Source: Corynebacterium diphtheriae
GTDB taxonomy: Bacteria; Actinomycetota; Actinomycetes; Mycobacteriales; Mycobacteriaceae
DNA length: 64,000 nucleotides
NCBI RefSeq assembly: GCF_001457455.1
Contig: NZ_LN831026.1
Location: 248,001 to 312,000, forward strand
Reading direction: 5' to 3'
The translations under genes were made by a program, and so were the position numbers. This document shows, in pieces, positions 25,142 to 37,620 of the stretch. The notes under the pieces are model-generated. The model saw only the letters and a list, made by a program, of their open reading frames with translations, was not told the origin of the DNA and did no database searches. Position 1 is the stretch's first letter. Every line of letters starts with the position of its first letter.

Positions 25142-25977
25142 TCCCCGTAGCCGGATTTTTTGAGTGGCTGGGCGAGTGCTTCTAGCTGGGTGTCGGTGAT
25201 AAGGCCTGCTTTCCATGCGGCTACTTCTGGGGATCCGATGATAACGCCGGTGCGTTTTTGCAGTACTTCTACGTAGGAGGCGGCTTCGCTCATGGAGTCG
25301 ATGGTTCCGGTGTCGAGCCATACGTCGCCACGTTCGAGTTTGCGCACATGGAGCTTGCCTTGCTGCAGGTATGCATCGTTAATGGCGGTGATTTCTAGCT
25401 CGCCGCGTGCGCTGGGTGTGATTGTTTCCGCGATGCGGACGACGTTGTTGTCGTAGAAGTACAGTCCCACCACCGCGTAGTTGGAGCGTGGGTGCTGGGG
25501 TTTTTCTTCGATGGACAATGCGGTTCCTGTGGCATCAAAGGTGACCACACCATAGCGACTGGGGTCGGATACCTCATAGGCGAACACGGTGCCGCCGTCA
25601 GGACTATGGCACCCCTTGAGTGCTTGACCAAGGGCGGGGCCGTCAAAGATGTTGTCGCCTAGGGCTAGAGCAACGCTGTCATTGCCAATGAAATCGCGGC
25701 CGATAATAAATGCCTGCGCTAGGCCATCAGGGCGGGGTTGCACTGCGTAGGAAAGCTCGATGCCCCAGGAGGAGCCGTCGCCAAGCAGGCGTTGAAACGC
25801 CGCTTGGTCCTCAGGGGTGGTGATGATCAAGATCTCGCGAATACCCGCTTGGATCAACGTGGTCAGCGGGTAGTAGATCATTGGCTTGTCGTAGATCGGC
25901 ATAAGCTGCTTAGAAATCCCCAACGTAATGGGATGCAAACGAGTGCCAGAACCGCCGGCGAGAATGATGCCCTTCAT
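25105..25977 (-). CDS. rmlA: Glucose-1-phosphate thymidylyltransferase
   Basis: 290 residues. Makes dTDP-glucose from dTTP and glucose-1-phosphate, the first step to dTDP-L-rhamnose for the arabinogalactan linker. The nucleotide-binding start [18 protein letters not shown] is diagnostic, with [15 protein letters not shown] and GDNIFDG following. I use the ATG at 25977; the longer frame reads into the rmlCD end. Last gene of a leftward rmlB-rmlCD-rmlA cluster, 11 bp from rmlCD. Confidence 0.95.
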   Translation of the reverse strand: MKGIILAGGSGTRLHPITLGISKQLMPIYDKPMIYYPLTTLIQAGIREILIITTPEDQAAFQRLLGDGSSWGIELSYAVQPRPDGLAQAFIIGRDFIGNDSVALALGDNIFDGPALGQALKGCHSPDGGTVFAYEVSDPSRYGVVTFDATGTALSIEEKPQHPRSNYAVVGLYFYDNNVVRIAETITPSARGELEITAINDAYLQQGKLHVRKLERGDVWLDTGTIDSMSEAASYVEVLQKRTGVIIGSPEVAAWKAGLITDTQLEALAQPLKKSGYGDYLIRTIKSAMA

Positions 25978-25988
25978 GGATCCTAAGC

Positions 25989-27335
25989 CTACTTGGTGCC
26001 CAAGTAATCCCGCACAGCATCCCGCCATGGGCGCGGTTGAAAACCCGTGGCCACAATCTTGTCCAAGTTGAACGTCGACTCCGTGGGGCGCTTGGCCAAC
26101 GGGCCTGTGTGGGCCTCGTACTCGGCTGTGGTAACAGATGTGACCGCCTCACCGGATACCCCACAGTGTTCAAATACTGCGCGGGCAAGATCATCGCGGC
26201 CGACCACATCGCCAGAATTAGAAAGGTTGTACACACCATAATCTGCGCCGCTGCGCAGCAAATGCACAATACCCGCCGCCAAATCCGCAGCATGGGTAGG
26301 CCGACCACGCTGGTCGCTAATCACATTGGGGCGAATCCCGCGCTGCGCCAACGAACGCATGGTTTCCACAAAGTTGCCACCTTGGCCAAAGACCCACGAC
26401 GTACGCACCACATAGTGTTTCGGTGTCACAGCGGCCGTAATATCACCCGCAGCCTTCGAGGCCCCATACACCGACAGCGGCGACGGCGCTTCCGTCTCCT
26501 CATGCACGGACGTGGTGCCGTCGAAAATGAAATCCGTCGACACATGCACCAACGTCAGATTATTCTCCGTAGCAATCTGGGCCAGCCTTGCTGGGGCAAC
26601 AGCATTGACCTCCCATGCGCGAGCACGATCATCTTCTGCCGCATCCACATTGTTATAGGCCGCGCAGTTAATAATCGCCTCATACTGGCGCCACGGGCGC
26701 TGCGGTGGGTTAACCACATCGAAATCCGCATGCGAACACAACTCGGCATCCGGCAACAACTCGGCTAGCGCACGCCCCAACTGGCCATGGGCGCCGGTGA
26801 TGAGAATGCGACGCGGTGGCATCGGGGTGGCCTCGGCAAGCTGGGGGTGACAACGATCCTTATCTGAAATCTCCGTGGGAGGAAGCGGCCAATCAATCAT
26901 GTCCAGATTCACCGCCGTATACGTAGCGTCCGGCGACCAATGGTCGTTGACCAAATAGGTGTAACTTGTGTTGTCTACTAGTGCTTGAAAGCCATTGGCC
27001 ACCCCACGCGGCACAAACACCGCAGTATGAGGGGTAATGGTGCAGGTGACTACCTCGCCGAAGGTGTCAGAACCCTCGCGCAGGTCGCACCACGCACCAA
27101 ACACCTCACCATGAGCCACCGACACGAACTTATCCCATGGCTCGGCGTGCAAACCACGCGTTACGCCCCGCTCAGCGTTAAAAGAAATGTTGTTTTGCAC
27201 CGGCTGGAAATCCGGCAAGCCCGCCGCCACCATCTTTTCCCGCTGCCAGTTCTCCTTGAACCATCCACGGTTATCGCCATGAACGTCGAGGTCGACAATA
27301 ACAACACCGGCAATGGCAGTGGGGCGAACCTGCAT
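25989..27335 (-). CDS. rmlCD: Fused dTDP-4-keto-rhamnose 3,5-epimerase / reductase
   Basis: 448 residues joining two enzymes. Residues 1-175 are a cupin epimerase, RmlC ([50 protein letters not shown]). Residues about 180-448 are an NADPH reductase, RmlD ([37 protein letters not shown]). They carry out the last two steps of dTDP-rhamnose synthesis. The RmlC-RmlD fusion is known in corynebacteria. The ATG at 27335 follows AGGGAT. Lies between rmlB and rmlA. Confidence 0.94.
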   Translation of the reverse strand: MQVRPTAIAGVVIVDLDVHGDNRGWFKENWQREKMVAAGLPDFQPVQNNISFNAERGVTRGLHAEPWDKFVSVAHGEVFGAWCDLREGSDTFGEVVTCTITPHTAVFVPRGVANGFQALVDNTSYTYLVNDHWSPDATYTAVNLDMIDWPLPPTEISDKDRCHPQLAEATPMPPRRILITGAHGQLGRALAELLPDAELCSHADFDVVNPPQRPWRQYEAIINCAAYNNVDAAEDDRARAWEVNAVAPARLAQIATENNLTLVHVSTDFIFDGTTSVHEETEAPSPLSVYGASKAAGDITAAVTPKHYVVRTSWVFGQGGNFVETMRSLAQRGIRPNVISDQRGRPTHAADLAAGIVHLLRSGADYGVYNLSNSGDVVGRDDLARAVFEHCGVSGEAVTSVTTAEYEAHTGPLAKRPTESTFNLDKIVATGFQPRPWRDAVRDYLGTK

Positions 27336-27373
27336 AATCTATCCCTTCAATCAAACGCTATCTGCGCACAACT

Positions 27374-29735
<2,362 letters not shown>

Positions 29736-29739
<4 letters not shown>

Positions 29740-31730
29740 CGTACGCCTCCCAATGCGTCAAGCAGCCACATATAAATCATGGCCTCCGACGCCGCCACCT
29801 GCGCATTATCCGCAGCGCCGGCATGGCCGCCCTCCGAATTCTCCCAATAGTCCACAGCCTGCCCAGCAACCTCCAAAGCACGGGCAAACAAACGTGCATG
29901 AGCGGGGTGGACACGATCATCGCGTGTCGACGTAGTCACCAACGCCGGCGGATACACCACCTGCGCACGAGCTGCCACATGGTGCAACGGCGAATAACTT
30001 TCCAATACCGCCCGCTCCGCCGGATCATCTGGATCCCCATACTCCGCCATCCACGACGCACCCGCCGACCACGTGTGATACCGCAACATGTCCGTCAGCG
30101 GCACCTGAATCACCGCAGCATCAATCGCCTCCGGATAACGCGTTAACGCCACCGACGTGAGCAACCCACCATTGGAACCGCCGCGCACCGCAATCTGCGA
30201 GGCATACCCGCGCTGCCGCAGATCCTCTAAAACCGCTTGATGGTCCTCATAAACCTTCACGCGATGACGCCGAATCACACTTTCATGCCAGTGCGGACCG
30301 AACTCGCCACCACCGCGCAAATTAGGTTGTACAAAATAGTTTCCCTTGCTCAGCCACGCCCGACCGCGTATCGACGAATACCCAGGCACCAGCGAAACCT
30401 CAAAGCCGCCATAGCCGCCCACCAACGTAGGACGCGGGCCTTGAGAAAAATCTCCCACGATAAAATACGGAATCTTGGTGCCATCTGCCGACGTTGCCCA
30501 ATGCTGCCTCGTCTCCATACGAGAAGCATCAAATAGCGCAGGTGCCTGCTTGACCACCTCAGGAGTAGTGTGTTGGCCAAGCTCAACGCGATACAACGTA
30601 TCGGGTTGCGTAAACGACGATGCCCCCAACCACAGCTCATCAGATTCCGAATCCGCCGCCACCACACGCGCGGTAACCATATCGCCGACATTGATGCGTC
30701 GCGACTCCGACCTCGGAGCCCCGCGATCAACAACCTCAATCCGGCTGGTCACATCCTCCAAAATCGTGAGCACCACATAGGAGGCCGTCAACGTAAGATC
30801 CTGCACACTTGATTGCGGCGTAGGACTAAACACCGTGAAGAAATCCCTGCGACCCGCCAAGAAATCCTCAAACAAAATAGCGCCCACACCACCAGAAGCA
30901 ATACCGGCGTACTCCTCACGTGGCAGTACATACATCCACTCACGATGGACTACCACCGTGCAATCCTCCGGCACCTCAATAATCTGCAGATGACCATCAT
31001 GCTGAATAAACGTCCGCGAACGATAAAAATCCAACGCCCGACGCACAAACAACCGCTCAAAACCAGGGACAGTCTCCGCCCACGCAGACACCACCAAATC
31101 CGAGCTAAGACCGCAGAAAAACTCCTCAGCCTCAGCAAGATTCGTGCCACGCCGCCACACATGAACCCGCGCCGGATAGCCCGACTCCGTCAAACTGCCG
31201 GCCCCCATATCCGTTCCTACCAGCACAGTATCGCGATCCACCCAGCACACCTGAGTCTTGGCCTCCGGAACCGTAAACGCGTGATCTCCAACAAAACTGC
31301 CACTATCAAGATCAAACTCGCGGATTTCCACCGCGTCGGCGCCACCACGGCTCAACCTAATCAACGCACGATCAAAATGATGCGGACGAACATGAGCGCC
31401 CTTCCATACCCAACTTTCTTCCTCAGAAGCAGCAAGGCGGTCGACGTCGATAAGCACCTGCCATTGCGGGGAATCGCTGGTAAAACTCTCCAACGTAGTA
31501 CGTCGCCACACCCCACGGGGGTGGTCGCGATCCCGCCAAAAGTTATACAGATATTCGCCCCGCCTCGTCACATAAGGAATACGCGCGTCCGTATCCAACG
31601 CCTCATGAATACTGCGCTGGAGTGCATCGTTGCTCCACCTCTCCTGCGTAGCCTGCGACCACTCGCGCGCCCACTCAAGAGCGGCGGGGGAATCGATCAG
31701 CTCTAGCTCCTCAACAGGGGGGTGGTGCAT
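29736..31730 (-). CDS. S9A prolyl oligopeptidase-family serine peptidase
   Basis: 664 residues. Cleaves short peptides, typically after proline. An N-terminal beta-propeller (about 70-400) precedes an alpha/beta hydrolase domain with nucleophile GGSNGGLLTSVALTRYPEA, Asp in TSTRDDRVHPAHA, and His in NSEGGHAGAA. The ATG at 31730 (MHHPPVEELEL) is chosen; AAGGAAAGGA lies upstream. The longer frame would run into the terminator of the mycolyltransferase gene. First gene of the leftward run ending in rmlA. Confidence 0.88.
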
Positions 31731-31764
31731 CGCCGGCGTGTCCTTTCCTTGGGGTAATAAAAAA

Positions 31765-31800
31765 CCTCGCTGATAACGCACTCAAAGCGTATCAGCGAGG
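31765..31800 (-). terminator. Terminator of the mycolyltransferase gene
   Basis: CCTCGCTGATA (31765-31775) pairs with TATCAGCGAGG (31790-31800). On the reverse strand it is followed by TTTTTTATTACC. It separates the mycolyltransferase from the peptidase/rml cluster. Confidence 0.85.
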
Positions 31801-31817
31801 AAGTAAAGCGAAGAGAT

Positions 31818-32885
31818 TTACTTGTTAAAAGCCATGTTGAACAGCTCCCACGAAGCAACCATGTCCTCTTCCCAGTAGCCCCACGAGTGGGTGCCAGTGT
31901 TACGGAAATTGAAGGTAGCTGGGATGTTCAGCGAATCCATCTTCACCTTGAGGTCGTGGGTACACAGGTTGGTGCCAGCCTCGATGATGCCGCCCTCAGT
32001 AGCGGTAATCAGGTTGGTAGCAAAGATGGTAGCAGGGTTGTTGCCAGCAAGACGAGGGCTAGAAGGCAGATCGTACTTGCCGACGGTGCCCGAGTTGTTG
32101 GACACATACACCTCAGTGCCGCGCAGACGCTCAGCGTTGATCAGAGCATCGTTGTAACGGTTGACCTCGCTGCCCTGTGGGCCCCACATCTGCTCAGGGG
32201 TAGCGCCACCGCGCTCCAAGGTCAGGCGCAGGAAGTGGTAGGTCAGCGGGCTGGAGGTTGCAGCACAACCGGAGAAGGAACCAGTAGCGTCGTAGAAGCC
32301 CTGTGCGTGCTCAGCCAGCACCAAAGCGCTGGTAGCAGACATGGACAAGCCGGCAATAGCGCGCTTGTTGGAAGCACCGAGGTGGCGCTCGATTGGTCCT
32401 GGGAGCTCCTTGGTTAAGAAGGTTTCCCAGTTCTGCTTGCCGCCGAGTGAAGGCGCCTCAGACACCCAGTCGGTGTAGTAGGAGAACTTACCGGCCATAG
32501 GGATAACAACGTTGACGTTTTTATCGCGGTAGAAGTCCAAAGCCTTGGTCTGCATGACCCAGTTAGCCTTACCCTCGCCACCATCGCCACCGTTGAGCAG
32601 GTAGATGGTAGGACGGCCTGGGTTAGCTGCCTTCAAAACAACCAAGGGCACATCGCGGTTCATGGAAGGGGAGTGAGCCCACATTTCCACGACACGGTCG
32701 CCGGTGGCCTTCTCGCGCCAAGCAGGATTCAGGCCTGGGGTTGCACCTTCATGGACAGTGGCAGGAGCAACCTGACCACGAACAGTGTCTGGGTTGAGGT
32801 TAGCTGCTTGTGCGGGGGCTACCATTGCGCCGACTACGGATGTAGCAGCAATGGAAAGCACCGCGAGAGAACGACGGAACTTCAT
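31818..32885 (-). CDS. Secreted corynomycolyltransferase (antigen 85-like)
   Basis: 355 residues. Transfers mycolic acids between trehalose and arabinogalactan (or protein) outside the membrane. Signal peptide MKFRRSLAVLSIAATSVVGA ending AQA. The alpha/beta-hydrolase nucleophile is in IAGLSMSATSAL, the family segment IYLLNGGDGGEGKANWV is present, and the catalytic His in FRNTGTHSWGYWEED. The ATG at 32885 fits the signal peptide. One of several Cmt paralogues in corynebacteria; which one is not decided here. Next upstream is a gene for a 33-residue peptide on the other strand. Confidence 0.92.
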   Translation of the reverse strand: MKFRRSLAVLSIAATSVVGAMVAPAQAANLNPDTVRGQVAPATVHEGATPGLNPAWREKATGDRVVEMWAHSPSMNRDVPLVVLKAANPGRPTIYLLNGGDGGEGKANWVMQTKALDFYRDKNVNVVIPMAGKFSYYTDWVSEAPSLGGKQNWETFLTKELPGPIERHLGASNKRAIAGLSMSATSALVLAEHAQGFYDATGSFSGCAATSSPLTYHFLRLTLERGGATPEQMWGPQGSEVNRYNDALINAERLRGTEVYVSNNSGTVGKYDLPSSPRLAGNNPATIFATNLITATEGGIIEAGTNLCTHDLKVKMDSLNIPATFNFRNTGTHSWGYWEEDMVASWELFNMAFNK

Positions 32886-33133
32886 TGAAACTTTTAAGAC
32901 TTCCTGTGTGATTAAAGGGGCGATCTGTGCGACGAGCACTTAGTAGAGTCATCGCTTTCTAAGAAGAAAATGTTAACAGCTTGGTAGAAAAGAAGATAGA
33001 AGGAGTAAGGCATGTGCCCTGCTCTGTGACGAGATGCTCAGTTAGCGTAAAGTCACGGGATTAAACTGTGGTTTGATTGTGTAACATCGCAGTGGAATGT
33101 ATTTACCTAAGTTAAATAAGGAGTCCCCTTCCC

Positions 33134-33235
33134 ATGGATCAGATTATCCTCGCAATCTCCAGCGTTTTCGGTGCTCTTAGCAACTCTGGATCTTCCGGAC
33201 TGAGCTTTGTTTTCCACTTTTTGGGATTCTTCTGA
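33134..33235 (+). CDS. 33-residue serine-rich hydrophobic peptide, porin-like size
   Basis: The ATG at 33134 has an ideal AAGGAG site (33118-33123), and a 15-bp-stem terminator follows at once. The peptide reads MDQIILAISSVFGALSNSGS then SGLSFVFHFLGFF: a hydrophobic start, a Ser/Gly centre and an aromatic end, no signal sequence. It is in the size range of the mycolate-membrane peptides PorA/PorH, which carry O-linked mycolates, but is not obviously one of them. It lies divergent from a mycolyltransferase. Own promoter and terminator argue for a real gene; function is inference. Confidence 0.65.
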   Translation: MDQIILAISSVFGALSNSGSSGLSFVFHFLGFF

Positions 33236-33250
33236 TAGATCAGAACACCA

Positions 33251-33295
33251 ATGGCCTACCCCGAAAGCCACGCTTCGGGGTAGGCCATCTTTTTG
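33251..33295 (+). terminator. Strong terminator after the 33-residue peptide gene
   Basis: ATGGCCTACCCCGAA (33251-33265) is exactly complemented at 33274-33288, followed by CTTTTTG. This isolates the peptide gene from lpd downstream. Confidence 0.9.
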
Positions 33296-33351
33296 TTTAA
33301 TTTGAGCAGAGGGCACGACAATTTGATGTGATGCACGTATCCTAGGAAACT

Positions 33352-34761
33352 GTGACTGAACATTATGACGTAGTAGTACTCGGTGCAGGCCCTGGTGGCT
33401 ATGTCGCCGCCATCCGCGCAGCCCAGCTTGGCAAGAAGGTTGCAGTCGTTGAAAAGCAGTACTGGGGAGGTGTCTGCCTCAACGTCGGTTGTATCCCTTC
33501 CAAGGCGCTTCTGAAAAACGCTGAGGTAGCACACATCTTTAACCATGAGGCAAAGACCTTCGGCATTAGTGGCGACGTGTCCTTTGACTTCGGTGCTGCT
33601 CATAAGCGCTCCCGCCAGGTATCTTCCGGAATCGTCAAGGGTGTCCACTACTTGATGAAGAAGAACAAGATCACCGAAATCGACGGCCTCGGCTCCTTTA
33701 AAGACGCCAAGACCATCGAGATCACCGAGGGTAACGACGCCGGCAAGGTAGTTACTTTCGATGACTGCATTATCGCCACCGGTTCCGTCGTGCGTTCCCT
33801 GCCTGGTGTGACCATCGGCGGTAACATCGTTTCCTTCGAAGAGCAGATCCTCAAGGAAGAAGCACCAAAGTCCATGGTGATCGTGGGCGCCGGCGCTATC
33901 GGTATGGAGTTTGCTTACGTTCTCGCTAACTACGGCGTAGACATCACCATCGTGGAATTCATGGACCGCGTACTGCCTAACGAGGATGCAGACGTATCCA
34001 AGGAGATCGCAAAGCAGTACAAGAAGCTCGGCGTGAAACTGCTGACCGGTTACAAGACCACCGCCATCACCGATAACGGCGACAACGTCACCGTCGAGGT
34101 GGAGTCCAAGGACGGCTCCAAGAAAGACAGCCTCACCGTTGAGCGCTGCATGGTGTCCATCGGATTCGCACCACGTGTTGAAGGCTACGGCCTCGAAAAC
34201 ACCGGTGTGAAGCTCACCGAGCGCGGCGCTATCGAAATCGATGACTTCATGCGCACCAACGTCGACCACATTTACGCAATTGGCGACGTCACCGCGAAAT
34301 TGCAGCTGGCACACGTTGCAGAAGCACAGGGCGTTGTTGCCGCCGAGGTTATCGCCGGTGCTGAAACCCAAGAGCTGGGCGACTACATGATGATGCCACG
34401 CGCTACCTTCTGTAACCCACAGGTTGCCTCCTTCGGCTACACCGAAGAGCAGGCGAAGGCAAAATTCGAAGGCCGCGAGATCAAGACCGCCACCTTCCCA
34501 TTCTCTGCCAACGGCAAGGCAGCCGGCCTCGCTGAAACTGCAGGCTTTGTCAAGATTGTTGCAGACGCAGAATTTGGCGAGATCGTCGGTGCGCACATGG
34601 TTGGCGCAAACGTTTCCGAACTGCTGCCAGAACTCACCTTGGCACAGCGTTTCGACCTCACCTGTGAAGAAATCGGACGCAACGTTCATACGCACCCAAC
34701 CCTGTCTGAGGCAATGAAGGAAGCCGCAGAAGGAATCATGGGTCACATGATCAACCTCTAA
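33352..34761 (+). CDS. lpd: Dihydrolipoyl dehydrogenase
   Basis: 469 residues. The FAD-dependent E3 enzyme that reoxidises lipoamide in pyruvate and 2-oxoglutarate dehydrogenase complexes, in the cytosol. Signatures: FAD site [11 protein letters not shown], redox disulfide [18 protein letters not shown] site [14 protein letters not shown], and active-site His-Glu pair [16 protein letters not shown] start at 33352 after AGGAAA. The neighbourhood (ramB, sdhCAB) matches the C. glutamicum lpd locus. Confidence 0.96.
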   Translation: MTEHYDVVVLGAGPGGYVAAIRAAQLGKKVAVVEKQYWGGVCLNVGCIPSKALLKNAEVAHIFNHEAKTFGISGDVSFDFGAAHKRSRQVSSGIVKGVHYLMKKNKITEIDGLGSFKDAKTIEITEGNDAGKVVTFDDCIIATGSVVRSLPGVTIGGNIVSFEEQILKEEAPKSMVIVGAGAIGMEFAYVLANYGVDITIVEFMDRVLPNEDADVSKEIAKQYKKLGVKLLTGYKTTAITDNGDNVTVEVESKDGSKKDSLTVERCMVSIGFAPRVEGYGLENTGVKLTERGAIEIDDFMRTNVDHIYAIGDVTAKLQLAHVAEAQGVVAAEVIAGAETQELGDYMMMPRATFCNPQVASFGYTEEQAKAKFEGREIKTATFPFSANGKAAGLAETAGFVKIVADAEFGEIVGAHMVGANVSELLPELTLAQRFDLTCEEIGRNVHTHPTLSEAMKEAAEGIMGHMINL

Positions 34762-34827
34762 AAAACCATGAGGATGCTCCTCGTTGCCGCATCTGGCAGC
34801 GGGGAGCGCCGGCGTATTATGGGGCCT

Positions 34828-35010
34828 ATGGCTCATACCCCTAAGTGCCCCGTGCGGTATGGGGAACCCTGCACGGCATGCCAACCTGGAACCTCGGGGC
34901 CAAACGACTGCCAATTAGTTCAATTGGTGCGCGAAGACCCAGAGCTTAAACAGCTGATGGTCGAGATGATTAATAAGGCGCGACTTGGGAAGCATGGGGA
35001 TCAATGCTGA
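34828..35010 (+). CDS. Small cysteine-containing conserved protein (DUF6767-like)
   Basis: 60 residues from the ATG at 34828 ([20 protein letters not shown]); an upstream in-frame start is less likely because it reads through a hairpin. Four cysteines are arranged C-x7-C-x2-C-x9-C, with a helical C-terminal half ([20 protein letters not shown]). A metal or redox centre is possible. I associate it with DUF6767 from memory, weakly. The 3' end overlaps the convergent ramB end by 41 bases. Confidence 0.6.
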   Translation: MAHTPKCPVRYGEPCTACQPGTSGPNDCQLVQLVREDPELKQLMVEMINKARLGKHGDQC

Positions 35011-36394
35011 GCAAAGTATTCACCGCGGGGAAAGCTCGCTGAGGGCAATTTGTTCGCGAACATACGCGGCAACCAGCGCCGATGGGGACCGCATTGCTAA
35101 AGCCGTCGAAATCTAGCCCAGCAGTATAAACGGTACGATGCGCGTGACGGGATTCGCAGCCAAGACCAATAGAAAAGATCTTTCCTGGCTCGCTAAACCG
35201 CCCTTGATGGTGGCGAACCGTGCGTGCAATCCAAAGATAACTACGGCCATCAGGCATCTCAGAAAGCTGCCGCATGATCGTGCCTGGGCTGCTAAACGCC
35301 TCATACACATTCCACAAGGGGCACGTGCCTCCCGAATGTGTGAAATGAAAACCAGTGGCCGATTGCCGCTTGGAGATATTACCGGCCCGATCCACGCGGA
35401 CAAACGTAAACGGGATGCCTTTGAGTTGAGGGCGCTGCAAGGTTGAAAGCCGATGGCAGACCGTCTCATACCCCAGCCCAAACACTTGGCAGAGGTATTC
35501 GATGTCGTAACCGCATTTTTCCGCCTGCTGGTGGAACATGCCATAAGGCAACATCACCGCCGCAGCAAAGTAGGAGGCGATGCCACGAAGCGCTAATCGA
35601 CGCGCCTCCTCTGATTGGAAATGTCCATCGGCAACAAGTGCATGCATCTGTTCGCCAGCTTCGAGATACCCCAGCTCTGCGGCAAGCCTAAATGCGCGCT
35701 GGCCAGCAATAAGGCGAGTCGACAGCGTAAGTTGGCGAGAAACATTGTCAAACTTATGCAACGTGGCGCCGAGGTCAACCCCGGGGATGATCTTTACATC
35801 ATGGTCTTCTTGCAGGCGTTGGGTCAGTGCTGCTTCGTTGGCTCGAATATTAAAAGTAGTAATGCCTAGCTCTGTGGCAATGCGTTCGGCGATCCGATCT
35901 AGTTCGTCGAGGTAATTGTGGTGAGAGTAAAAGAAGTCGCGCACCTCATCGTGAGGCATGGATAACACCGCCAGTGGATTGGGAGTATCTAATCCGCTGA
36001 GACGACGTTTGTCGGTAACCGCATCAAGGTTGTCGCGAAGGCGTCGATAGCGACGATGCATCTCCACCATGGCGCGAGCAGCTTCGGGGTGGTGGTCTAC
36101 GAGGGTGGACAGCTCGGTGACGTCGATAGGCTGCGGGCAGACTTCCTTGTCGAACATGACGTCGTGAAGCTCGGCGATGAGGCGTGAGGAATCGTCGCGC
36201 GAAAAGAAGGTGGCGTCCACCCCGAATGAGGCTGTTATTTTCCGCAGCACTTGTGGGGTAAGTGGTCGGACGTCGTGTTCGATCTGGTTGATATAGCTGG
36301 CTGAGATCCCGAGAAGCTCGGCAAGCGCGGCTTGGGTGAGGTCGCGTTCTTTGCGCAGCTGGCGCAGGCGTGAACCCACATAAGTCATACCCAT
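34970..36394 (-). CDS. ramB: RamB-type transcriptional regulator of acetate metabolism
   Basis: 474 residues. An XRE helix-turn-helix at the N-terminus ([34 protein letters not shown]), then an IrrE/ImmA-like domain ([20 protein letters not shown]) and a Cys-containing C-terminal domain ([14 protein letters not shown]) of the short-chain-fatty-acyl regulator type. In C. glutamicum RamB represses acetate and glyoxylate genes and lies between lpd and sdhC, as here. The start [10 protein letters not shown] fits the family. Confidence 0.92.
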   Translation of the reverse strand: MGMTYVGSRLRQLRKERDLTQAALAELLGISASYINQIEHDVRPLTPQVLRKITASFGVDATFFSRDDSSRLIAELHDVMFDKEVCPQPIDVTELSTLVDHHPEAARAMVEMHRRYRRLRDNLDAVTDKRRLSGLDTPNPLAVLSMPHDEVRDFFYSHHNYLDELDRIAERIATELGITTFNIRANEAALTQRLQEDHDVKIIPGVDLGATLHKFDNVSRQLTLSTRLIAGQRAFRLAAELGYLEAGEQMHALVADGHFQSEEARRLALRGIASYFAAAVMLPYGMFHQQAEKCGYDIEYLCQVFGLGYETVCHRLSTLQRPQLKGIPFTFVRVDRAGNISKRQSATGFHFTHSGGTCPLWNVYEAFSSPGTIMRQLSEMPDGRSYLWIARTVRHHQGRFSEPGKIFSIGLGCESRHAHRTVYTAGLDFDGFSNAVPIGAGCRVCSRTNCPQRAFPAVNTLLSIDPHASQVAPY

Positions 36395-36714
36395 GGGTTT
36401 CTACACTACGTGAGCTGCGCCATGGTGGATGATTATTCAAAAATCGACTGTGGTGCGCAGTACACAACTGTCACTTCTACTGTGGTGTGGGAAAAATAAG
36501 AGAAAAGAGCAAATATGTCGCTGGCCTTGTGGTTTTCTCTGAATCACCCTAAGAGGCTTGTCTAAAGATCACCCATTCGTATGACGCCGAAAGGGTGGGG
36601 AGGAAGGATAGTGTACAAAATCACTAAAAAGTTGGATGACCGCTCCCTGTCGCCTCACGCTTTTGAAAAAGTGCCGGTAGATGTAGCAATTTTCAGTCAC
36701 TCCAGAAGCCGCTT

Positions 36715-36733
36715 TTAGGTCAGGGTACCCTAA
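36715..36733. promoter_or_regulatory. DtxR-like iron box upstream of sdhC
   Basis: TTAGGTCAGGGTACCCTAA matches the 19-bp DtxR consensus (TTAGGTTAGSCTAACCTAA) at about 16 positions. It is 110 bp before sdhC. DtxR is the iron-dependent repressor of corynebacteria and controls iron-rich proteins directly or through others; regulation of sdhCAB by iron is established in C. glutamicum. The rest of the 36395-36843 gap holds the ramB and sdhC promoters. Confidence 0.6.
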
Positions 36734-36761
36734 ACTGCAGGTAGAATGATGTTTTTTACTG

Positions 36762-36777
36762 GGTGACCTAATTCACA
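36762..36777. promoter_or_regulatory. GlxR (cAMP receptor)-like site upstream of sdhC
   Basis: GGTGACCTAATTCACA differs at one position from the GlxR consensus TGTGANNTANNTCACA. Located 66 bp before the sdhC ATG. GlxR is the CRP-type global regulator of corynebacteria. Confidence 0.65.
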
Positions 36778-36843
36778 ATGGGTGTTTGTAAGTGGTTTAT
36801 AGGCGAGTTCGGGTCGTAAAGTTATAGCGACACTGGAGGTGCC

Positions 36844-37602
36844 ATGACTGTAAATAACATCGACCGTGACGCAATCGCTCACGGCAAAATCACTGAAAAG
36901 CCGCTGCGTGAGCGGCCACAGTTCCCAACCTGGGCTCTGAAGCTCGGCATGGCCGTTACTGGCCTAATCTTTGCCTTCTTCGTCGTATTCCACATGGTTG
37001 GAAACCTGAAGATCTTCCTGCCGTTCTACGAAGACGGCACGCATCCAATCGACATCTACGGCGAGTGGCTGCGCAACCTGCTCTACCCGCTGCTTCCACA
37101 CGGTGTATTCCTGTGGATCTTCCGCTTGGTCCTACTTGCTTGCATCGTGATCCACATCTACGGCGCATTCGCACTGACCGCGCGCTCCCATCAGTCCCGC
37201 GGCAAGTTCCGTCGCACCAACCTGATGGGTGGCATGAACTCCTTCACCACCCGCACCATGCTGGTCACCGGCATCGTGCTGCTAGCGTTCATCATCTTCC
37301 ACATCTTGGATCTCACCGTAGGTGCTGCTCCTGCAGCTTCTGATGCCTTCGAGCACGGTGCTATCTATGCGAACATGGTCGCAGGCTTTAGCCGTTGGCC
37401 AGTCACCATCTTCTACGTGATTGCCATGGTGACCTTGTTCATGCACCTGTCGCATGGTATCTGGCTTGCTACCAGCGACCTTGGTATTACTGGCAAGCGC
37501 TGGCGTGCGGTCATGCTGTTCTTGGCATACCTCGTCCCAGCAATTGTCATGATCGGCAACATCGCTATTCCGCTGTCCATCGCACTTGGCTTGGTCGGCT
37601 AG
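36844..37602 (+). CDS. sdhC: Succinate dehydrogenase cytochrome b subunit
   Basis: 252 residues with five membrane helices. Anchors SdhAB and carries heme b for menaquinone reduction. Histidines within helices (VFHMVGNLKIFLPFYEDG, IIFHILDLT, FMHLSHGIWL) are the likely heme ligands. The single b558-type anchor subunit replaces SdhC plus SdhD. ATG preceded by GGAGGT. First gene of sdhCAB, 18 bp before sdhA. Confidence 0.94.
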   Translation: MTVNNIDRDAIAHGKITEKPLRERPQFPTWALKLGMAVTGLIFAFFVVFHMVGNLKIFLPFYEDGTHPIDIYGEWLRNLLYPLLPHGVFLWIFRLVLLACIVIHIYGAFALTARSHQSRGKFRRTNLMGGMNSFTTRTMLVTGIVLLAFIIFHILDLTVGAAPAASDAFEHGAIYANMVAGFSRWPVTIFYVIAMVTLFMHLSHGIWLATSDLGITGKRWRAVMLFLAYLVPAIVMIGNIAIPLSIALGLVG

Positions 37603-37620
37603 GGGAGAAGGTAAATAACA

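Noticed and set aside
33256..34914. 552-codon reverse frame opposite lpd
   Set aside because: Antisense shadow of lpd; the codon composition mirrors the lpd frame and no protein motif is seen.
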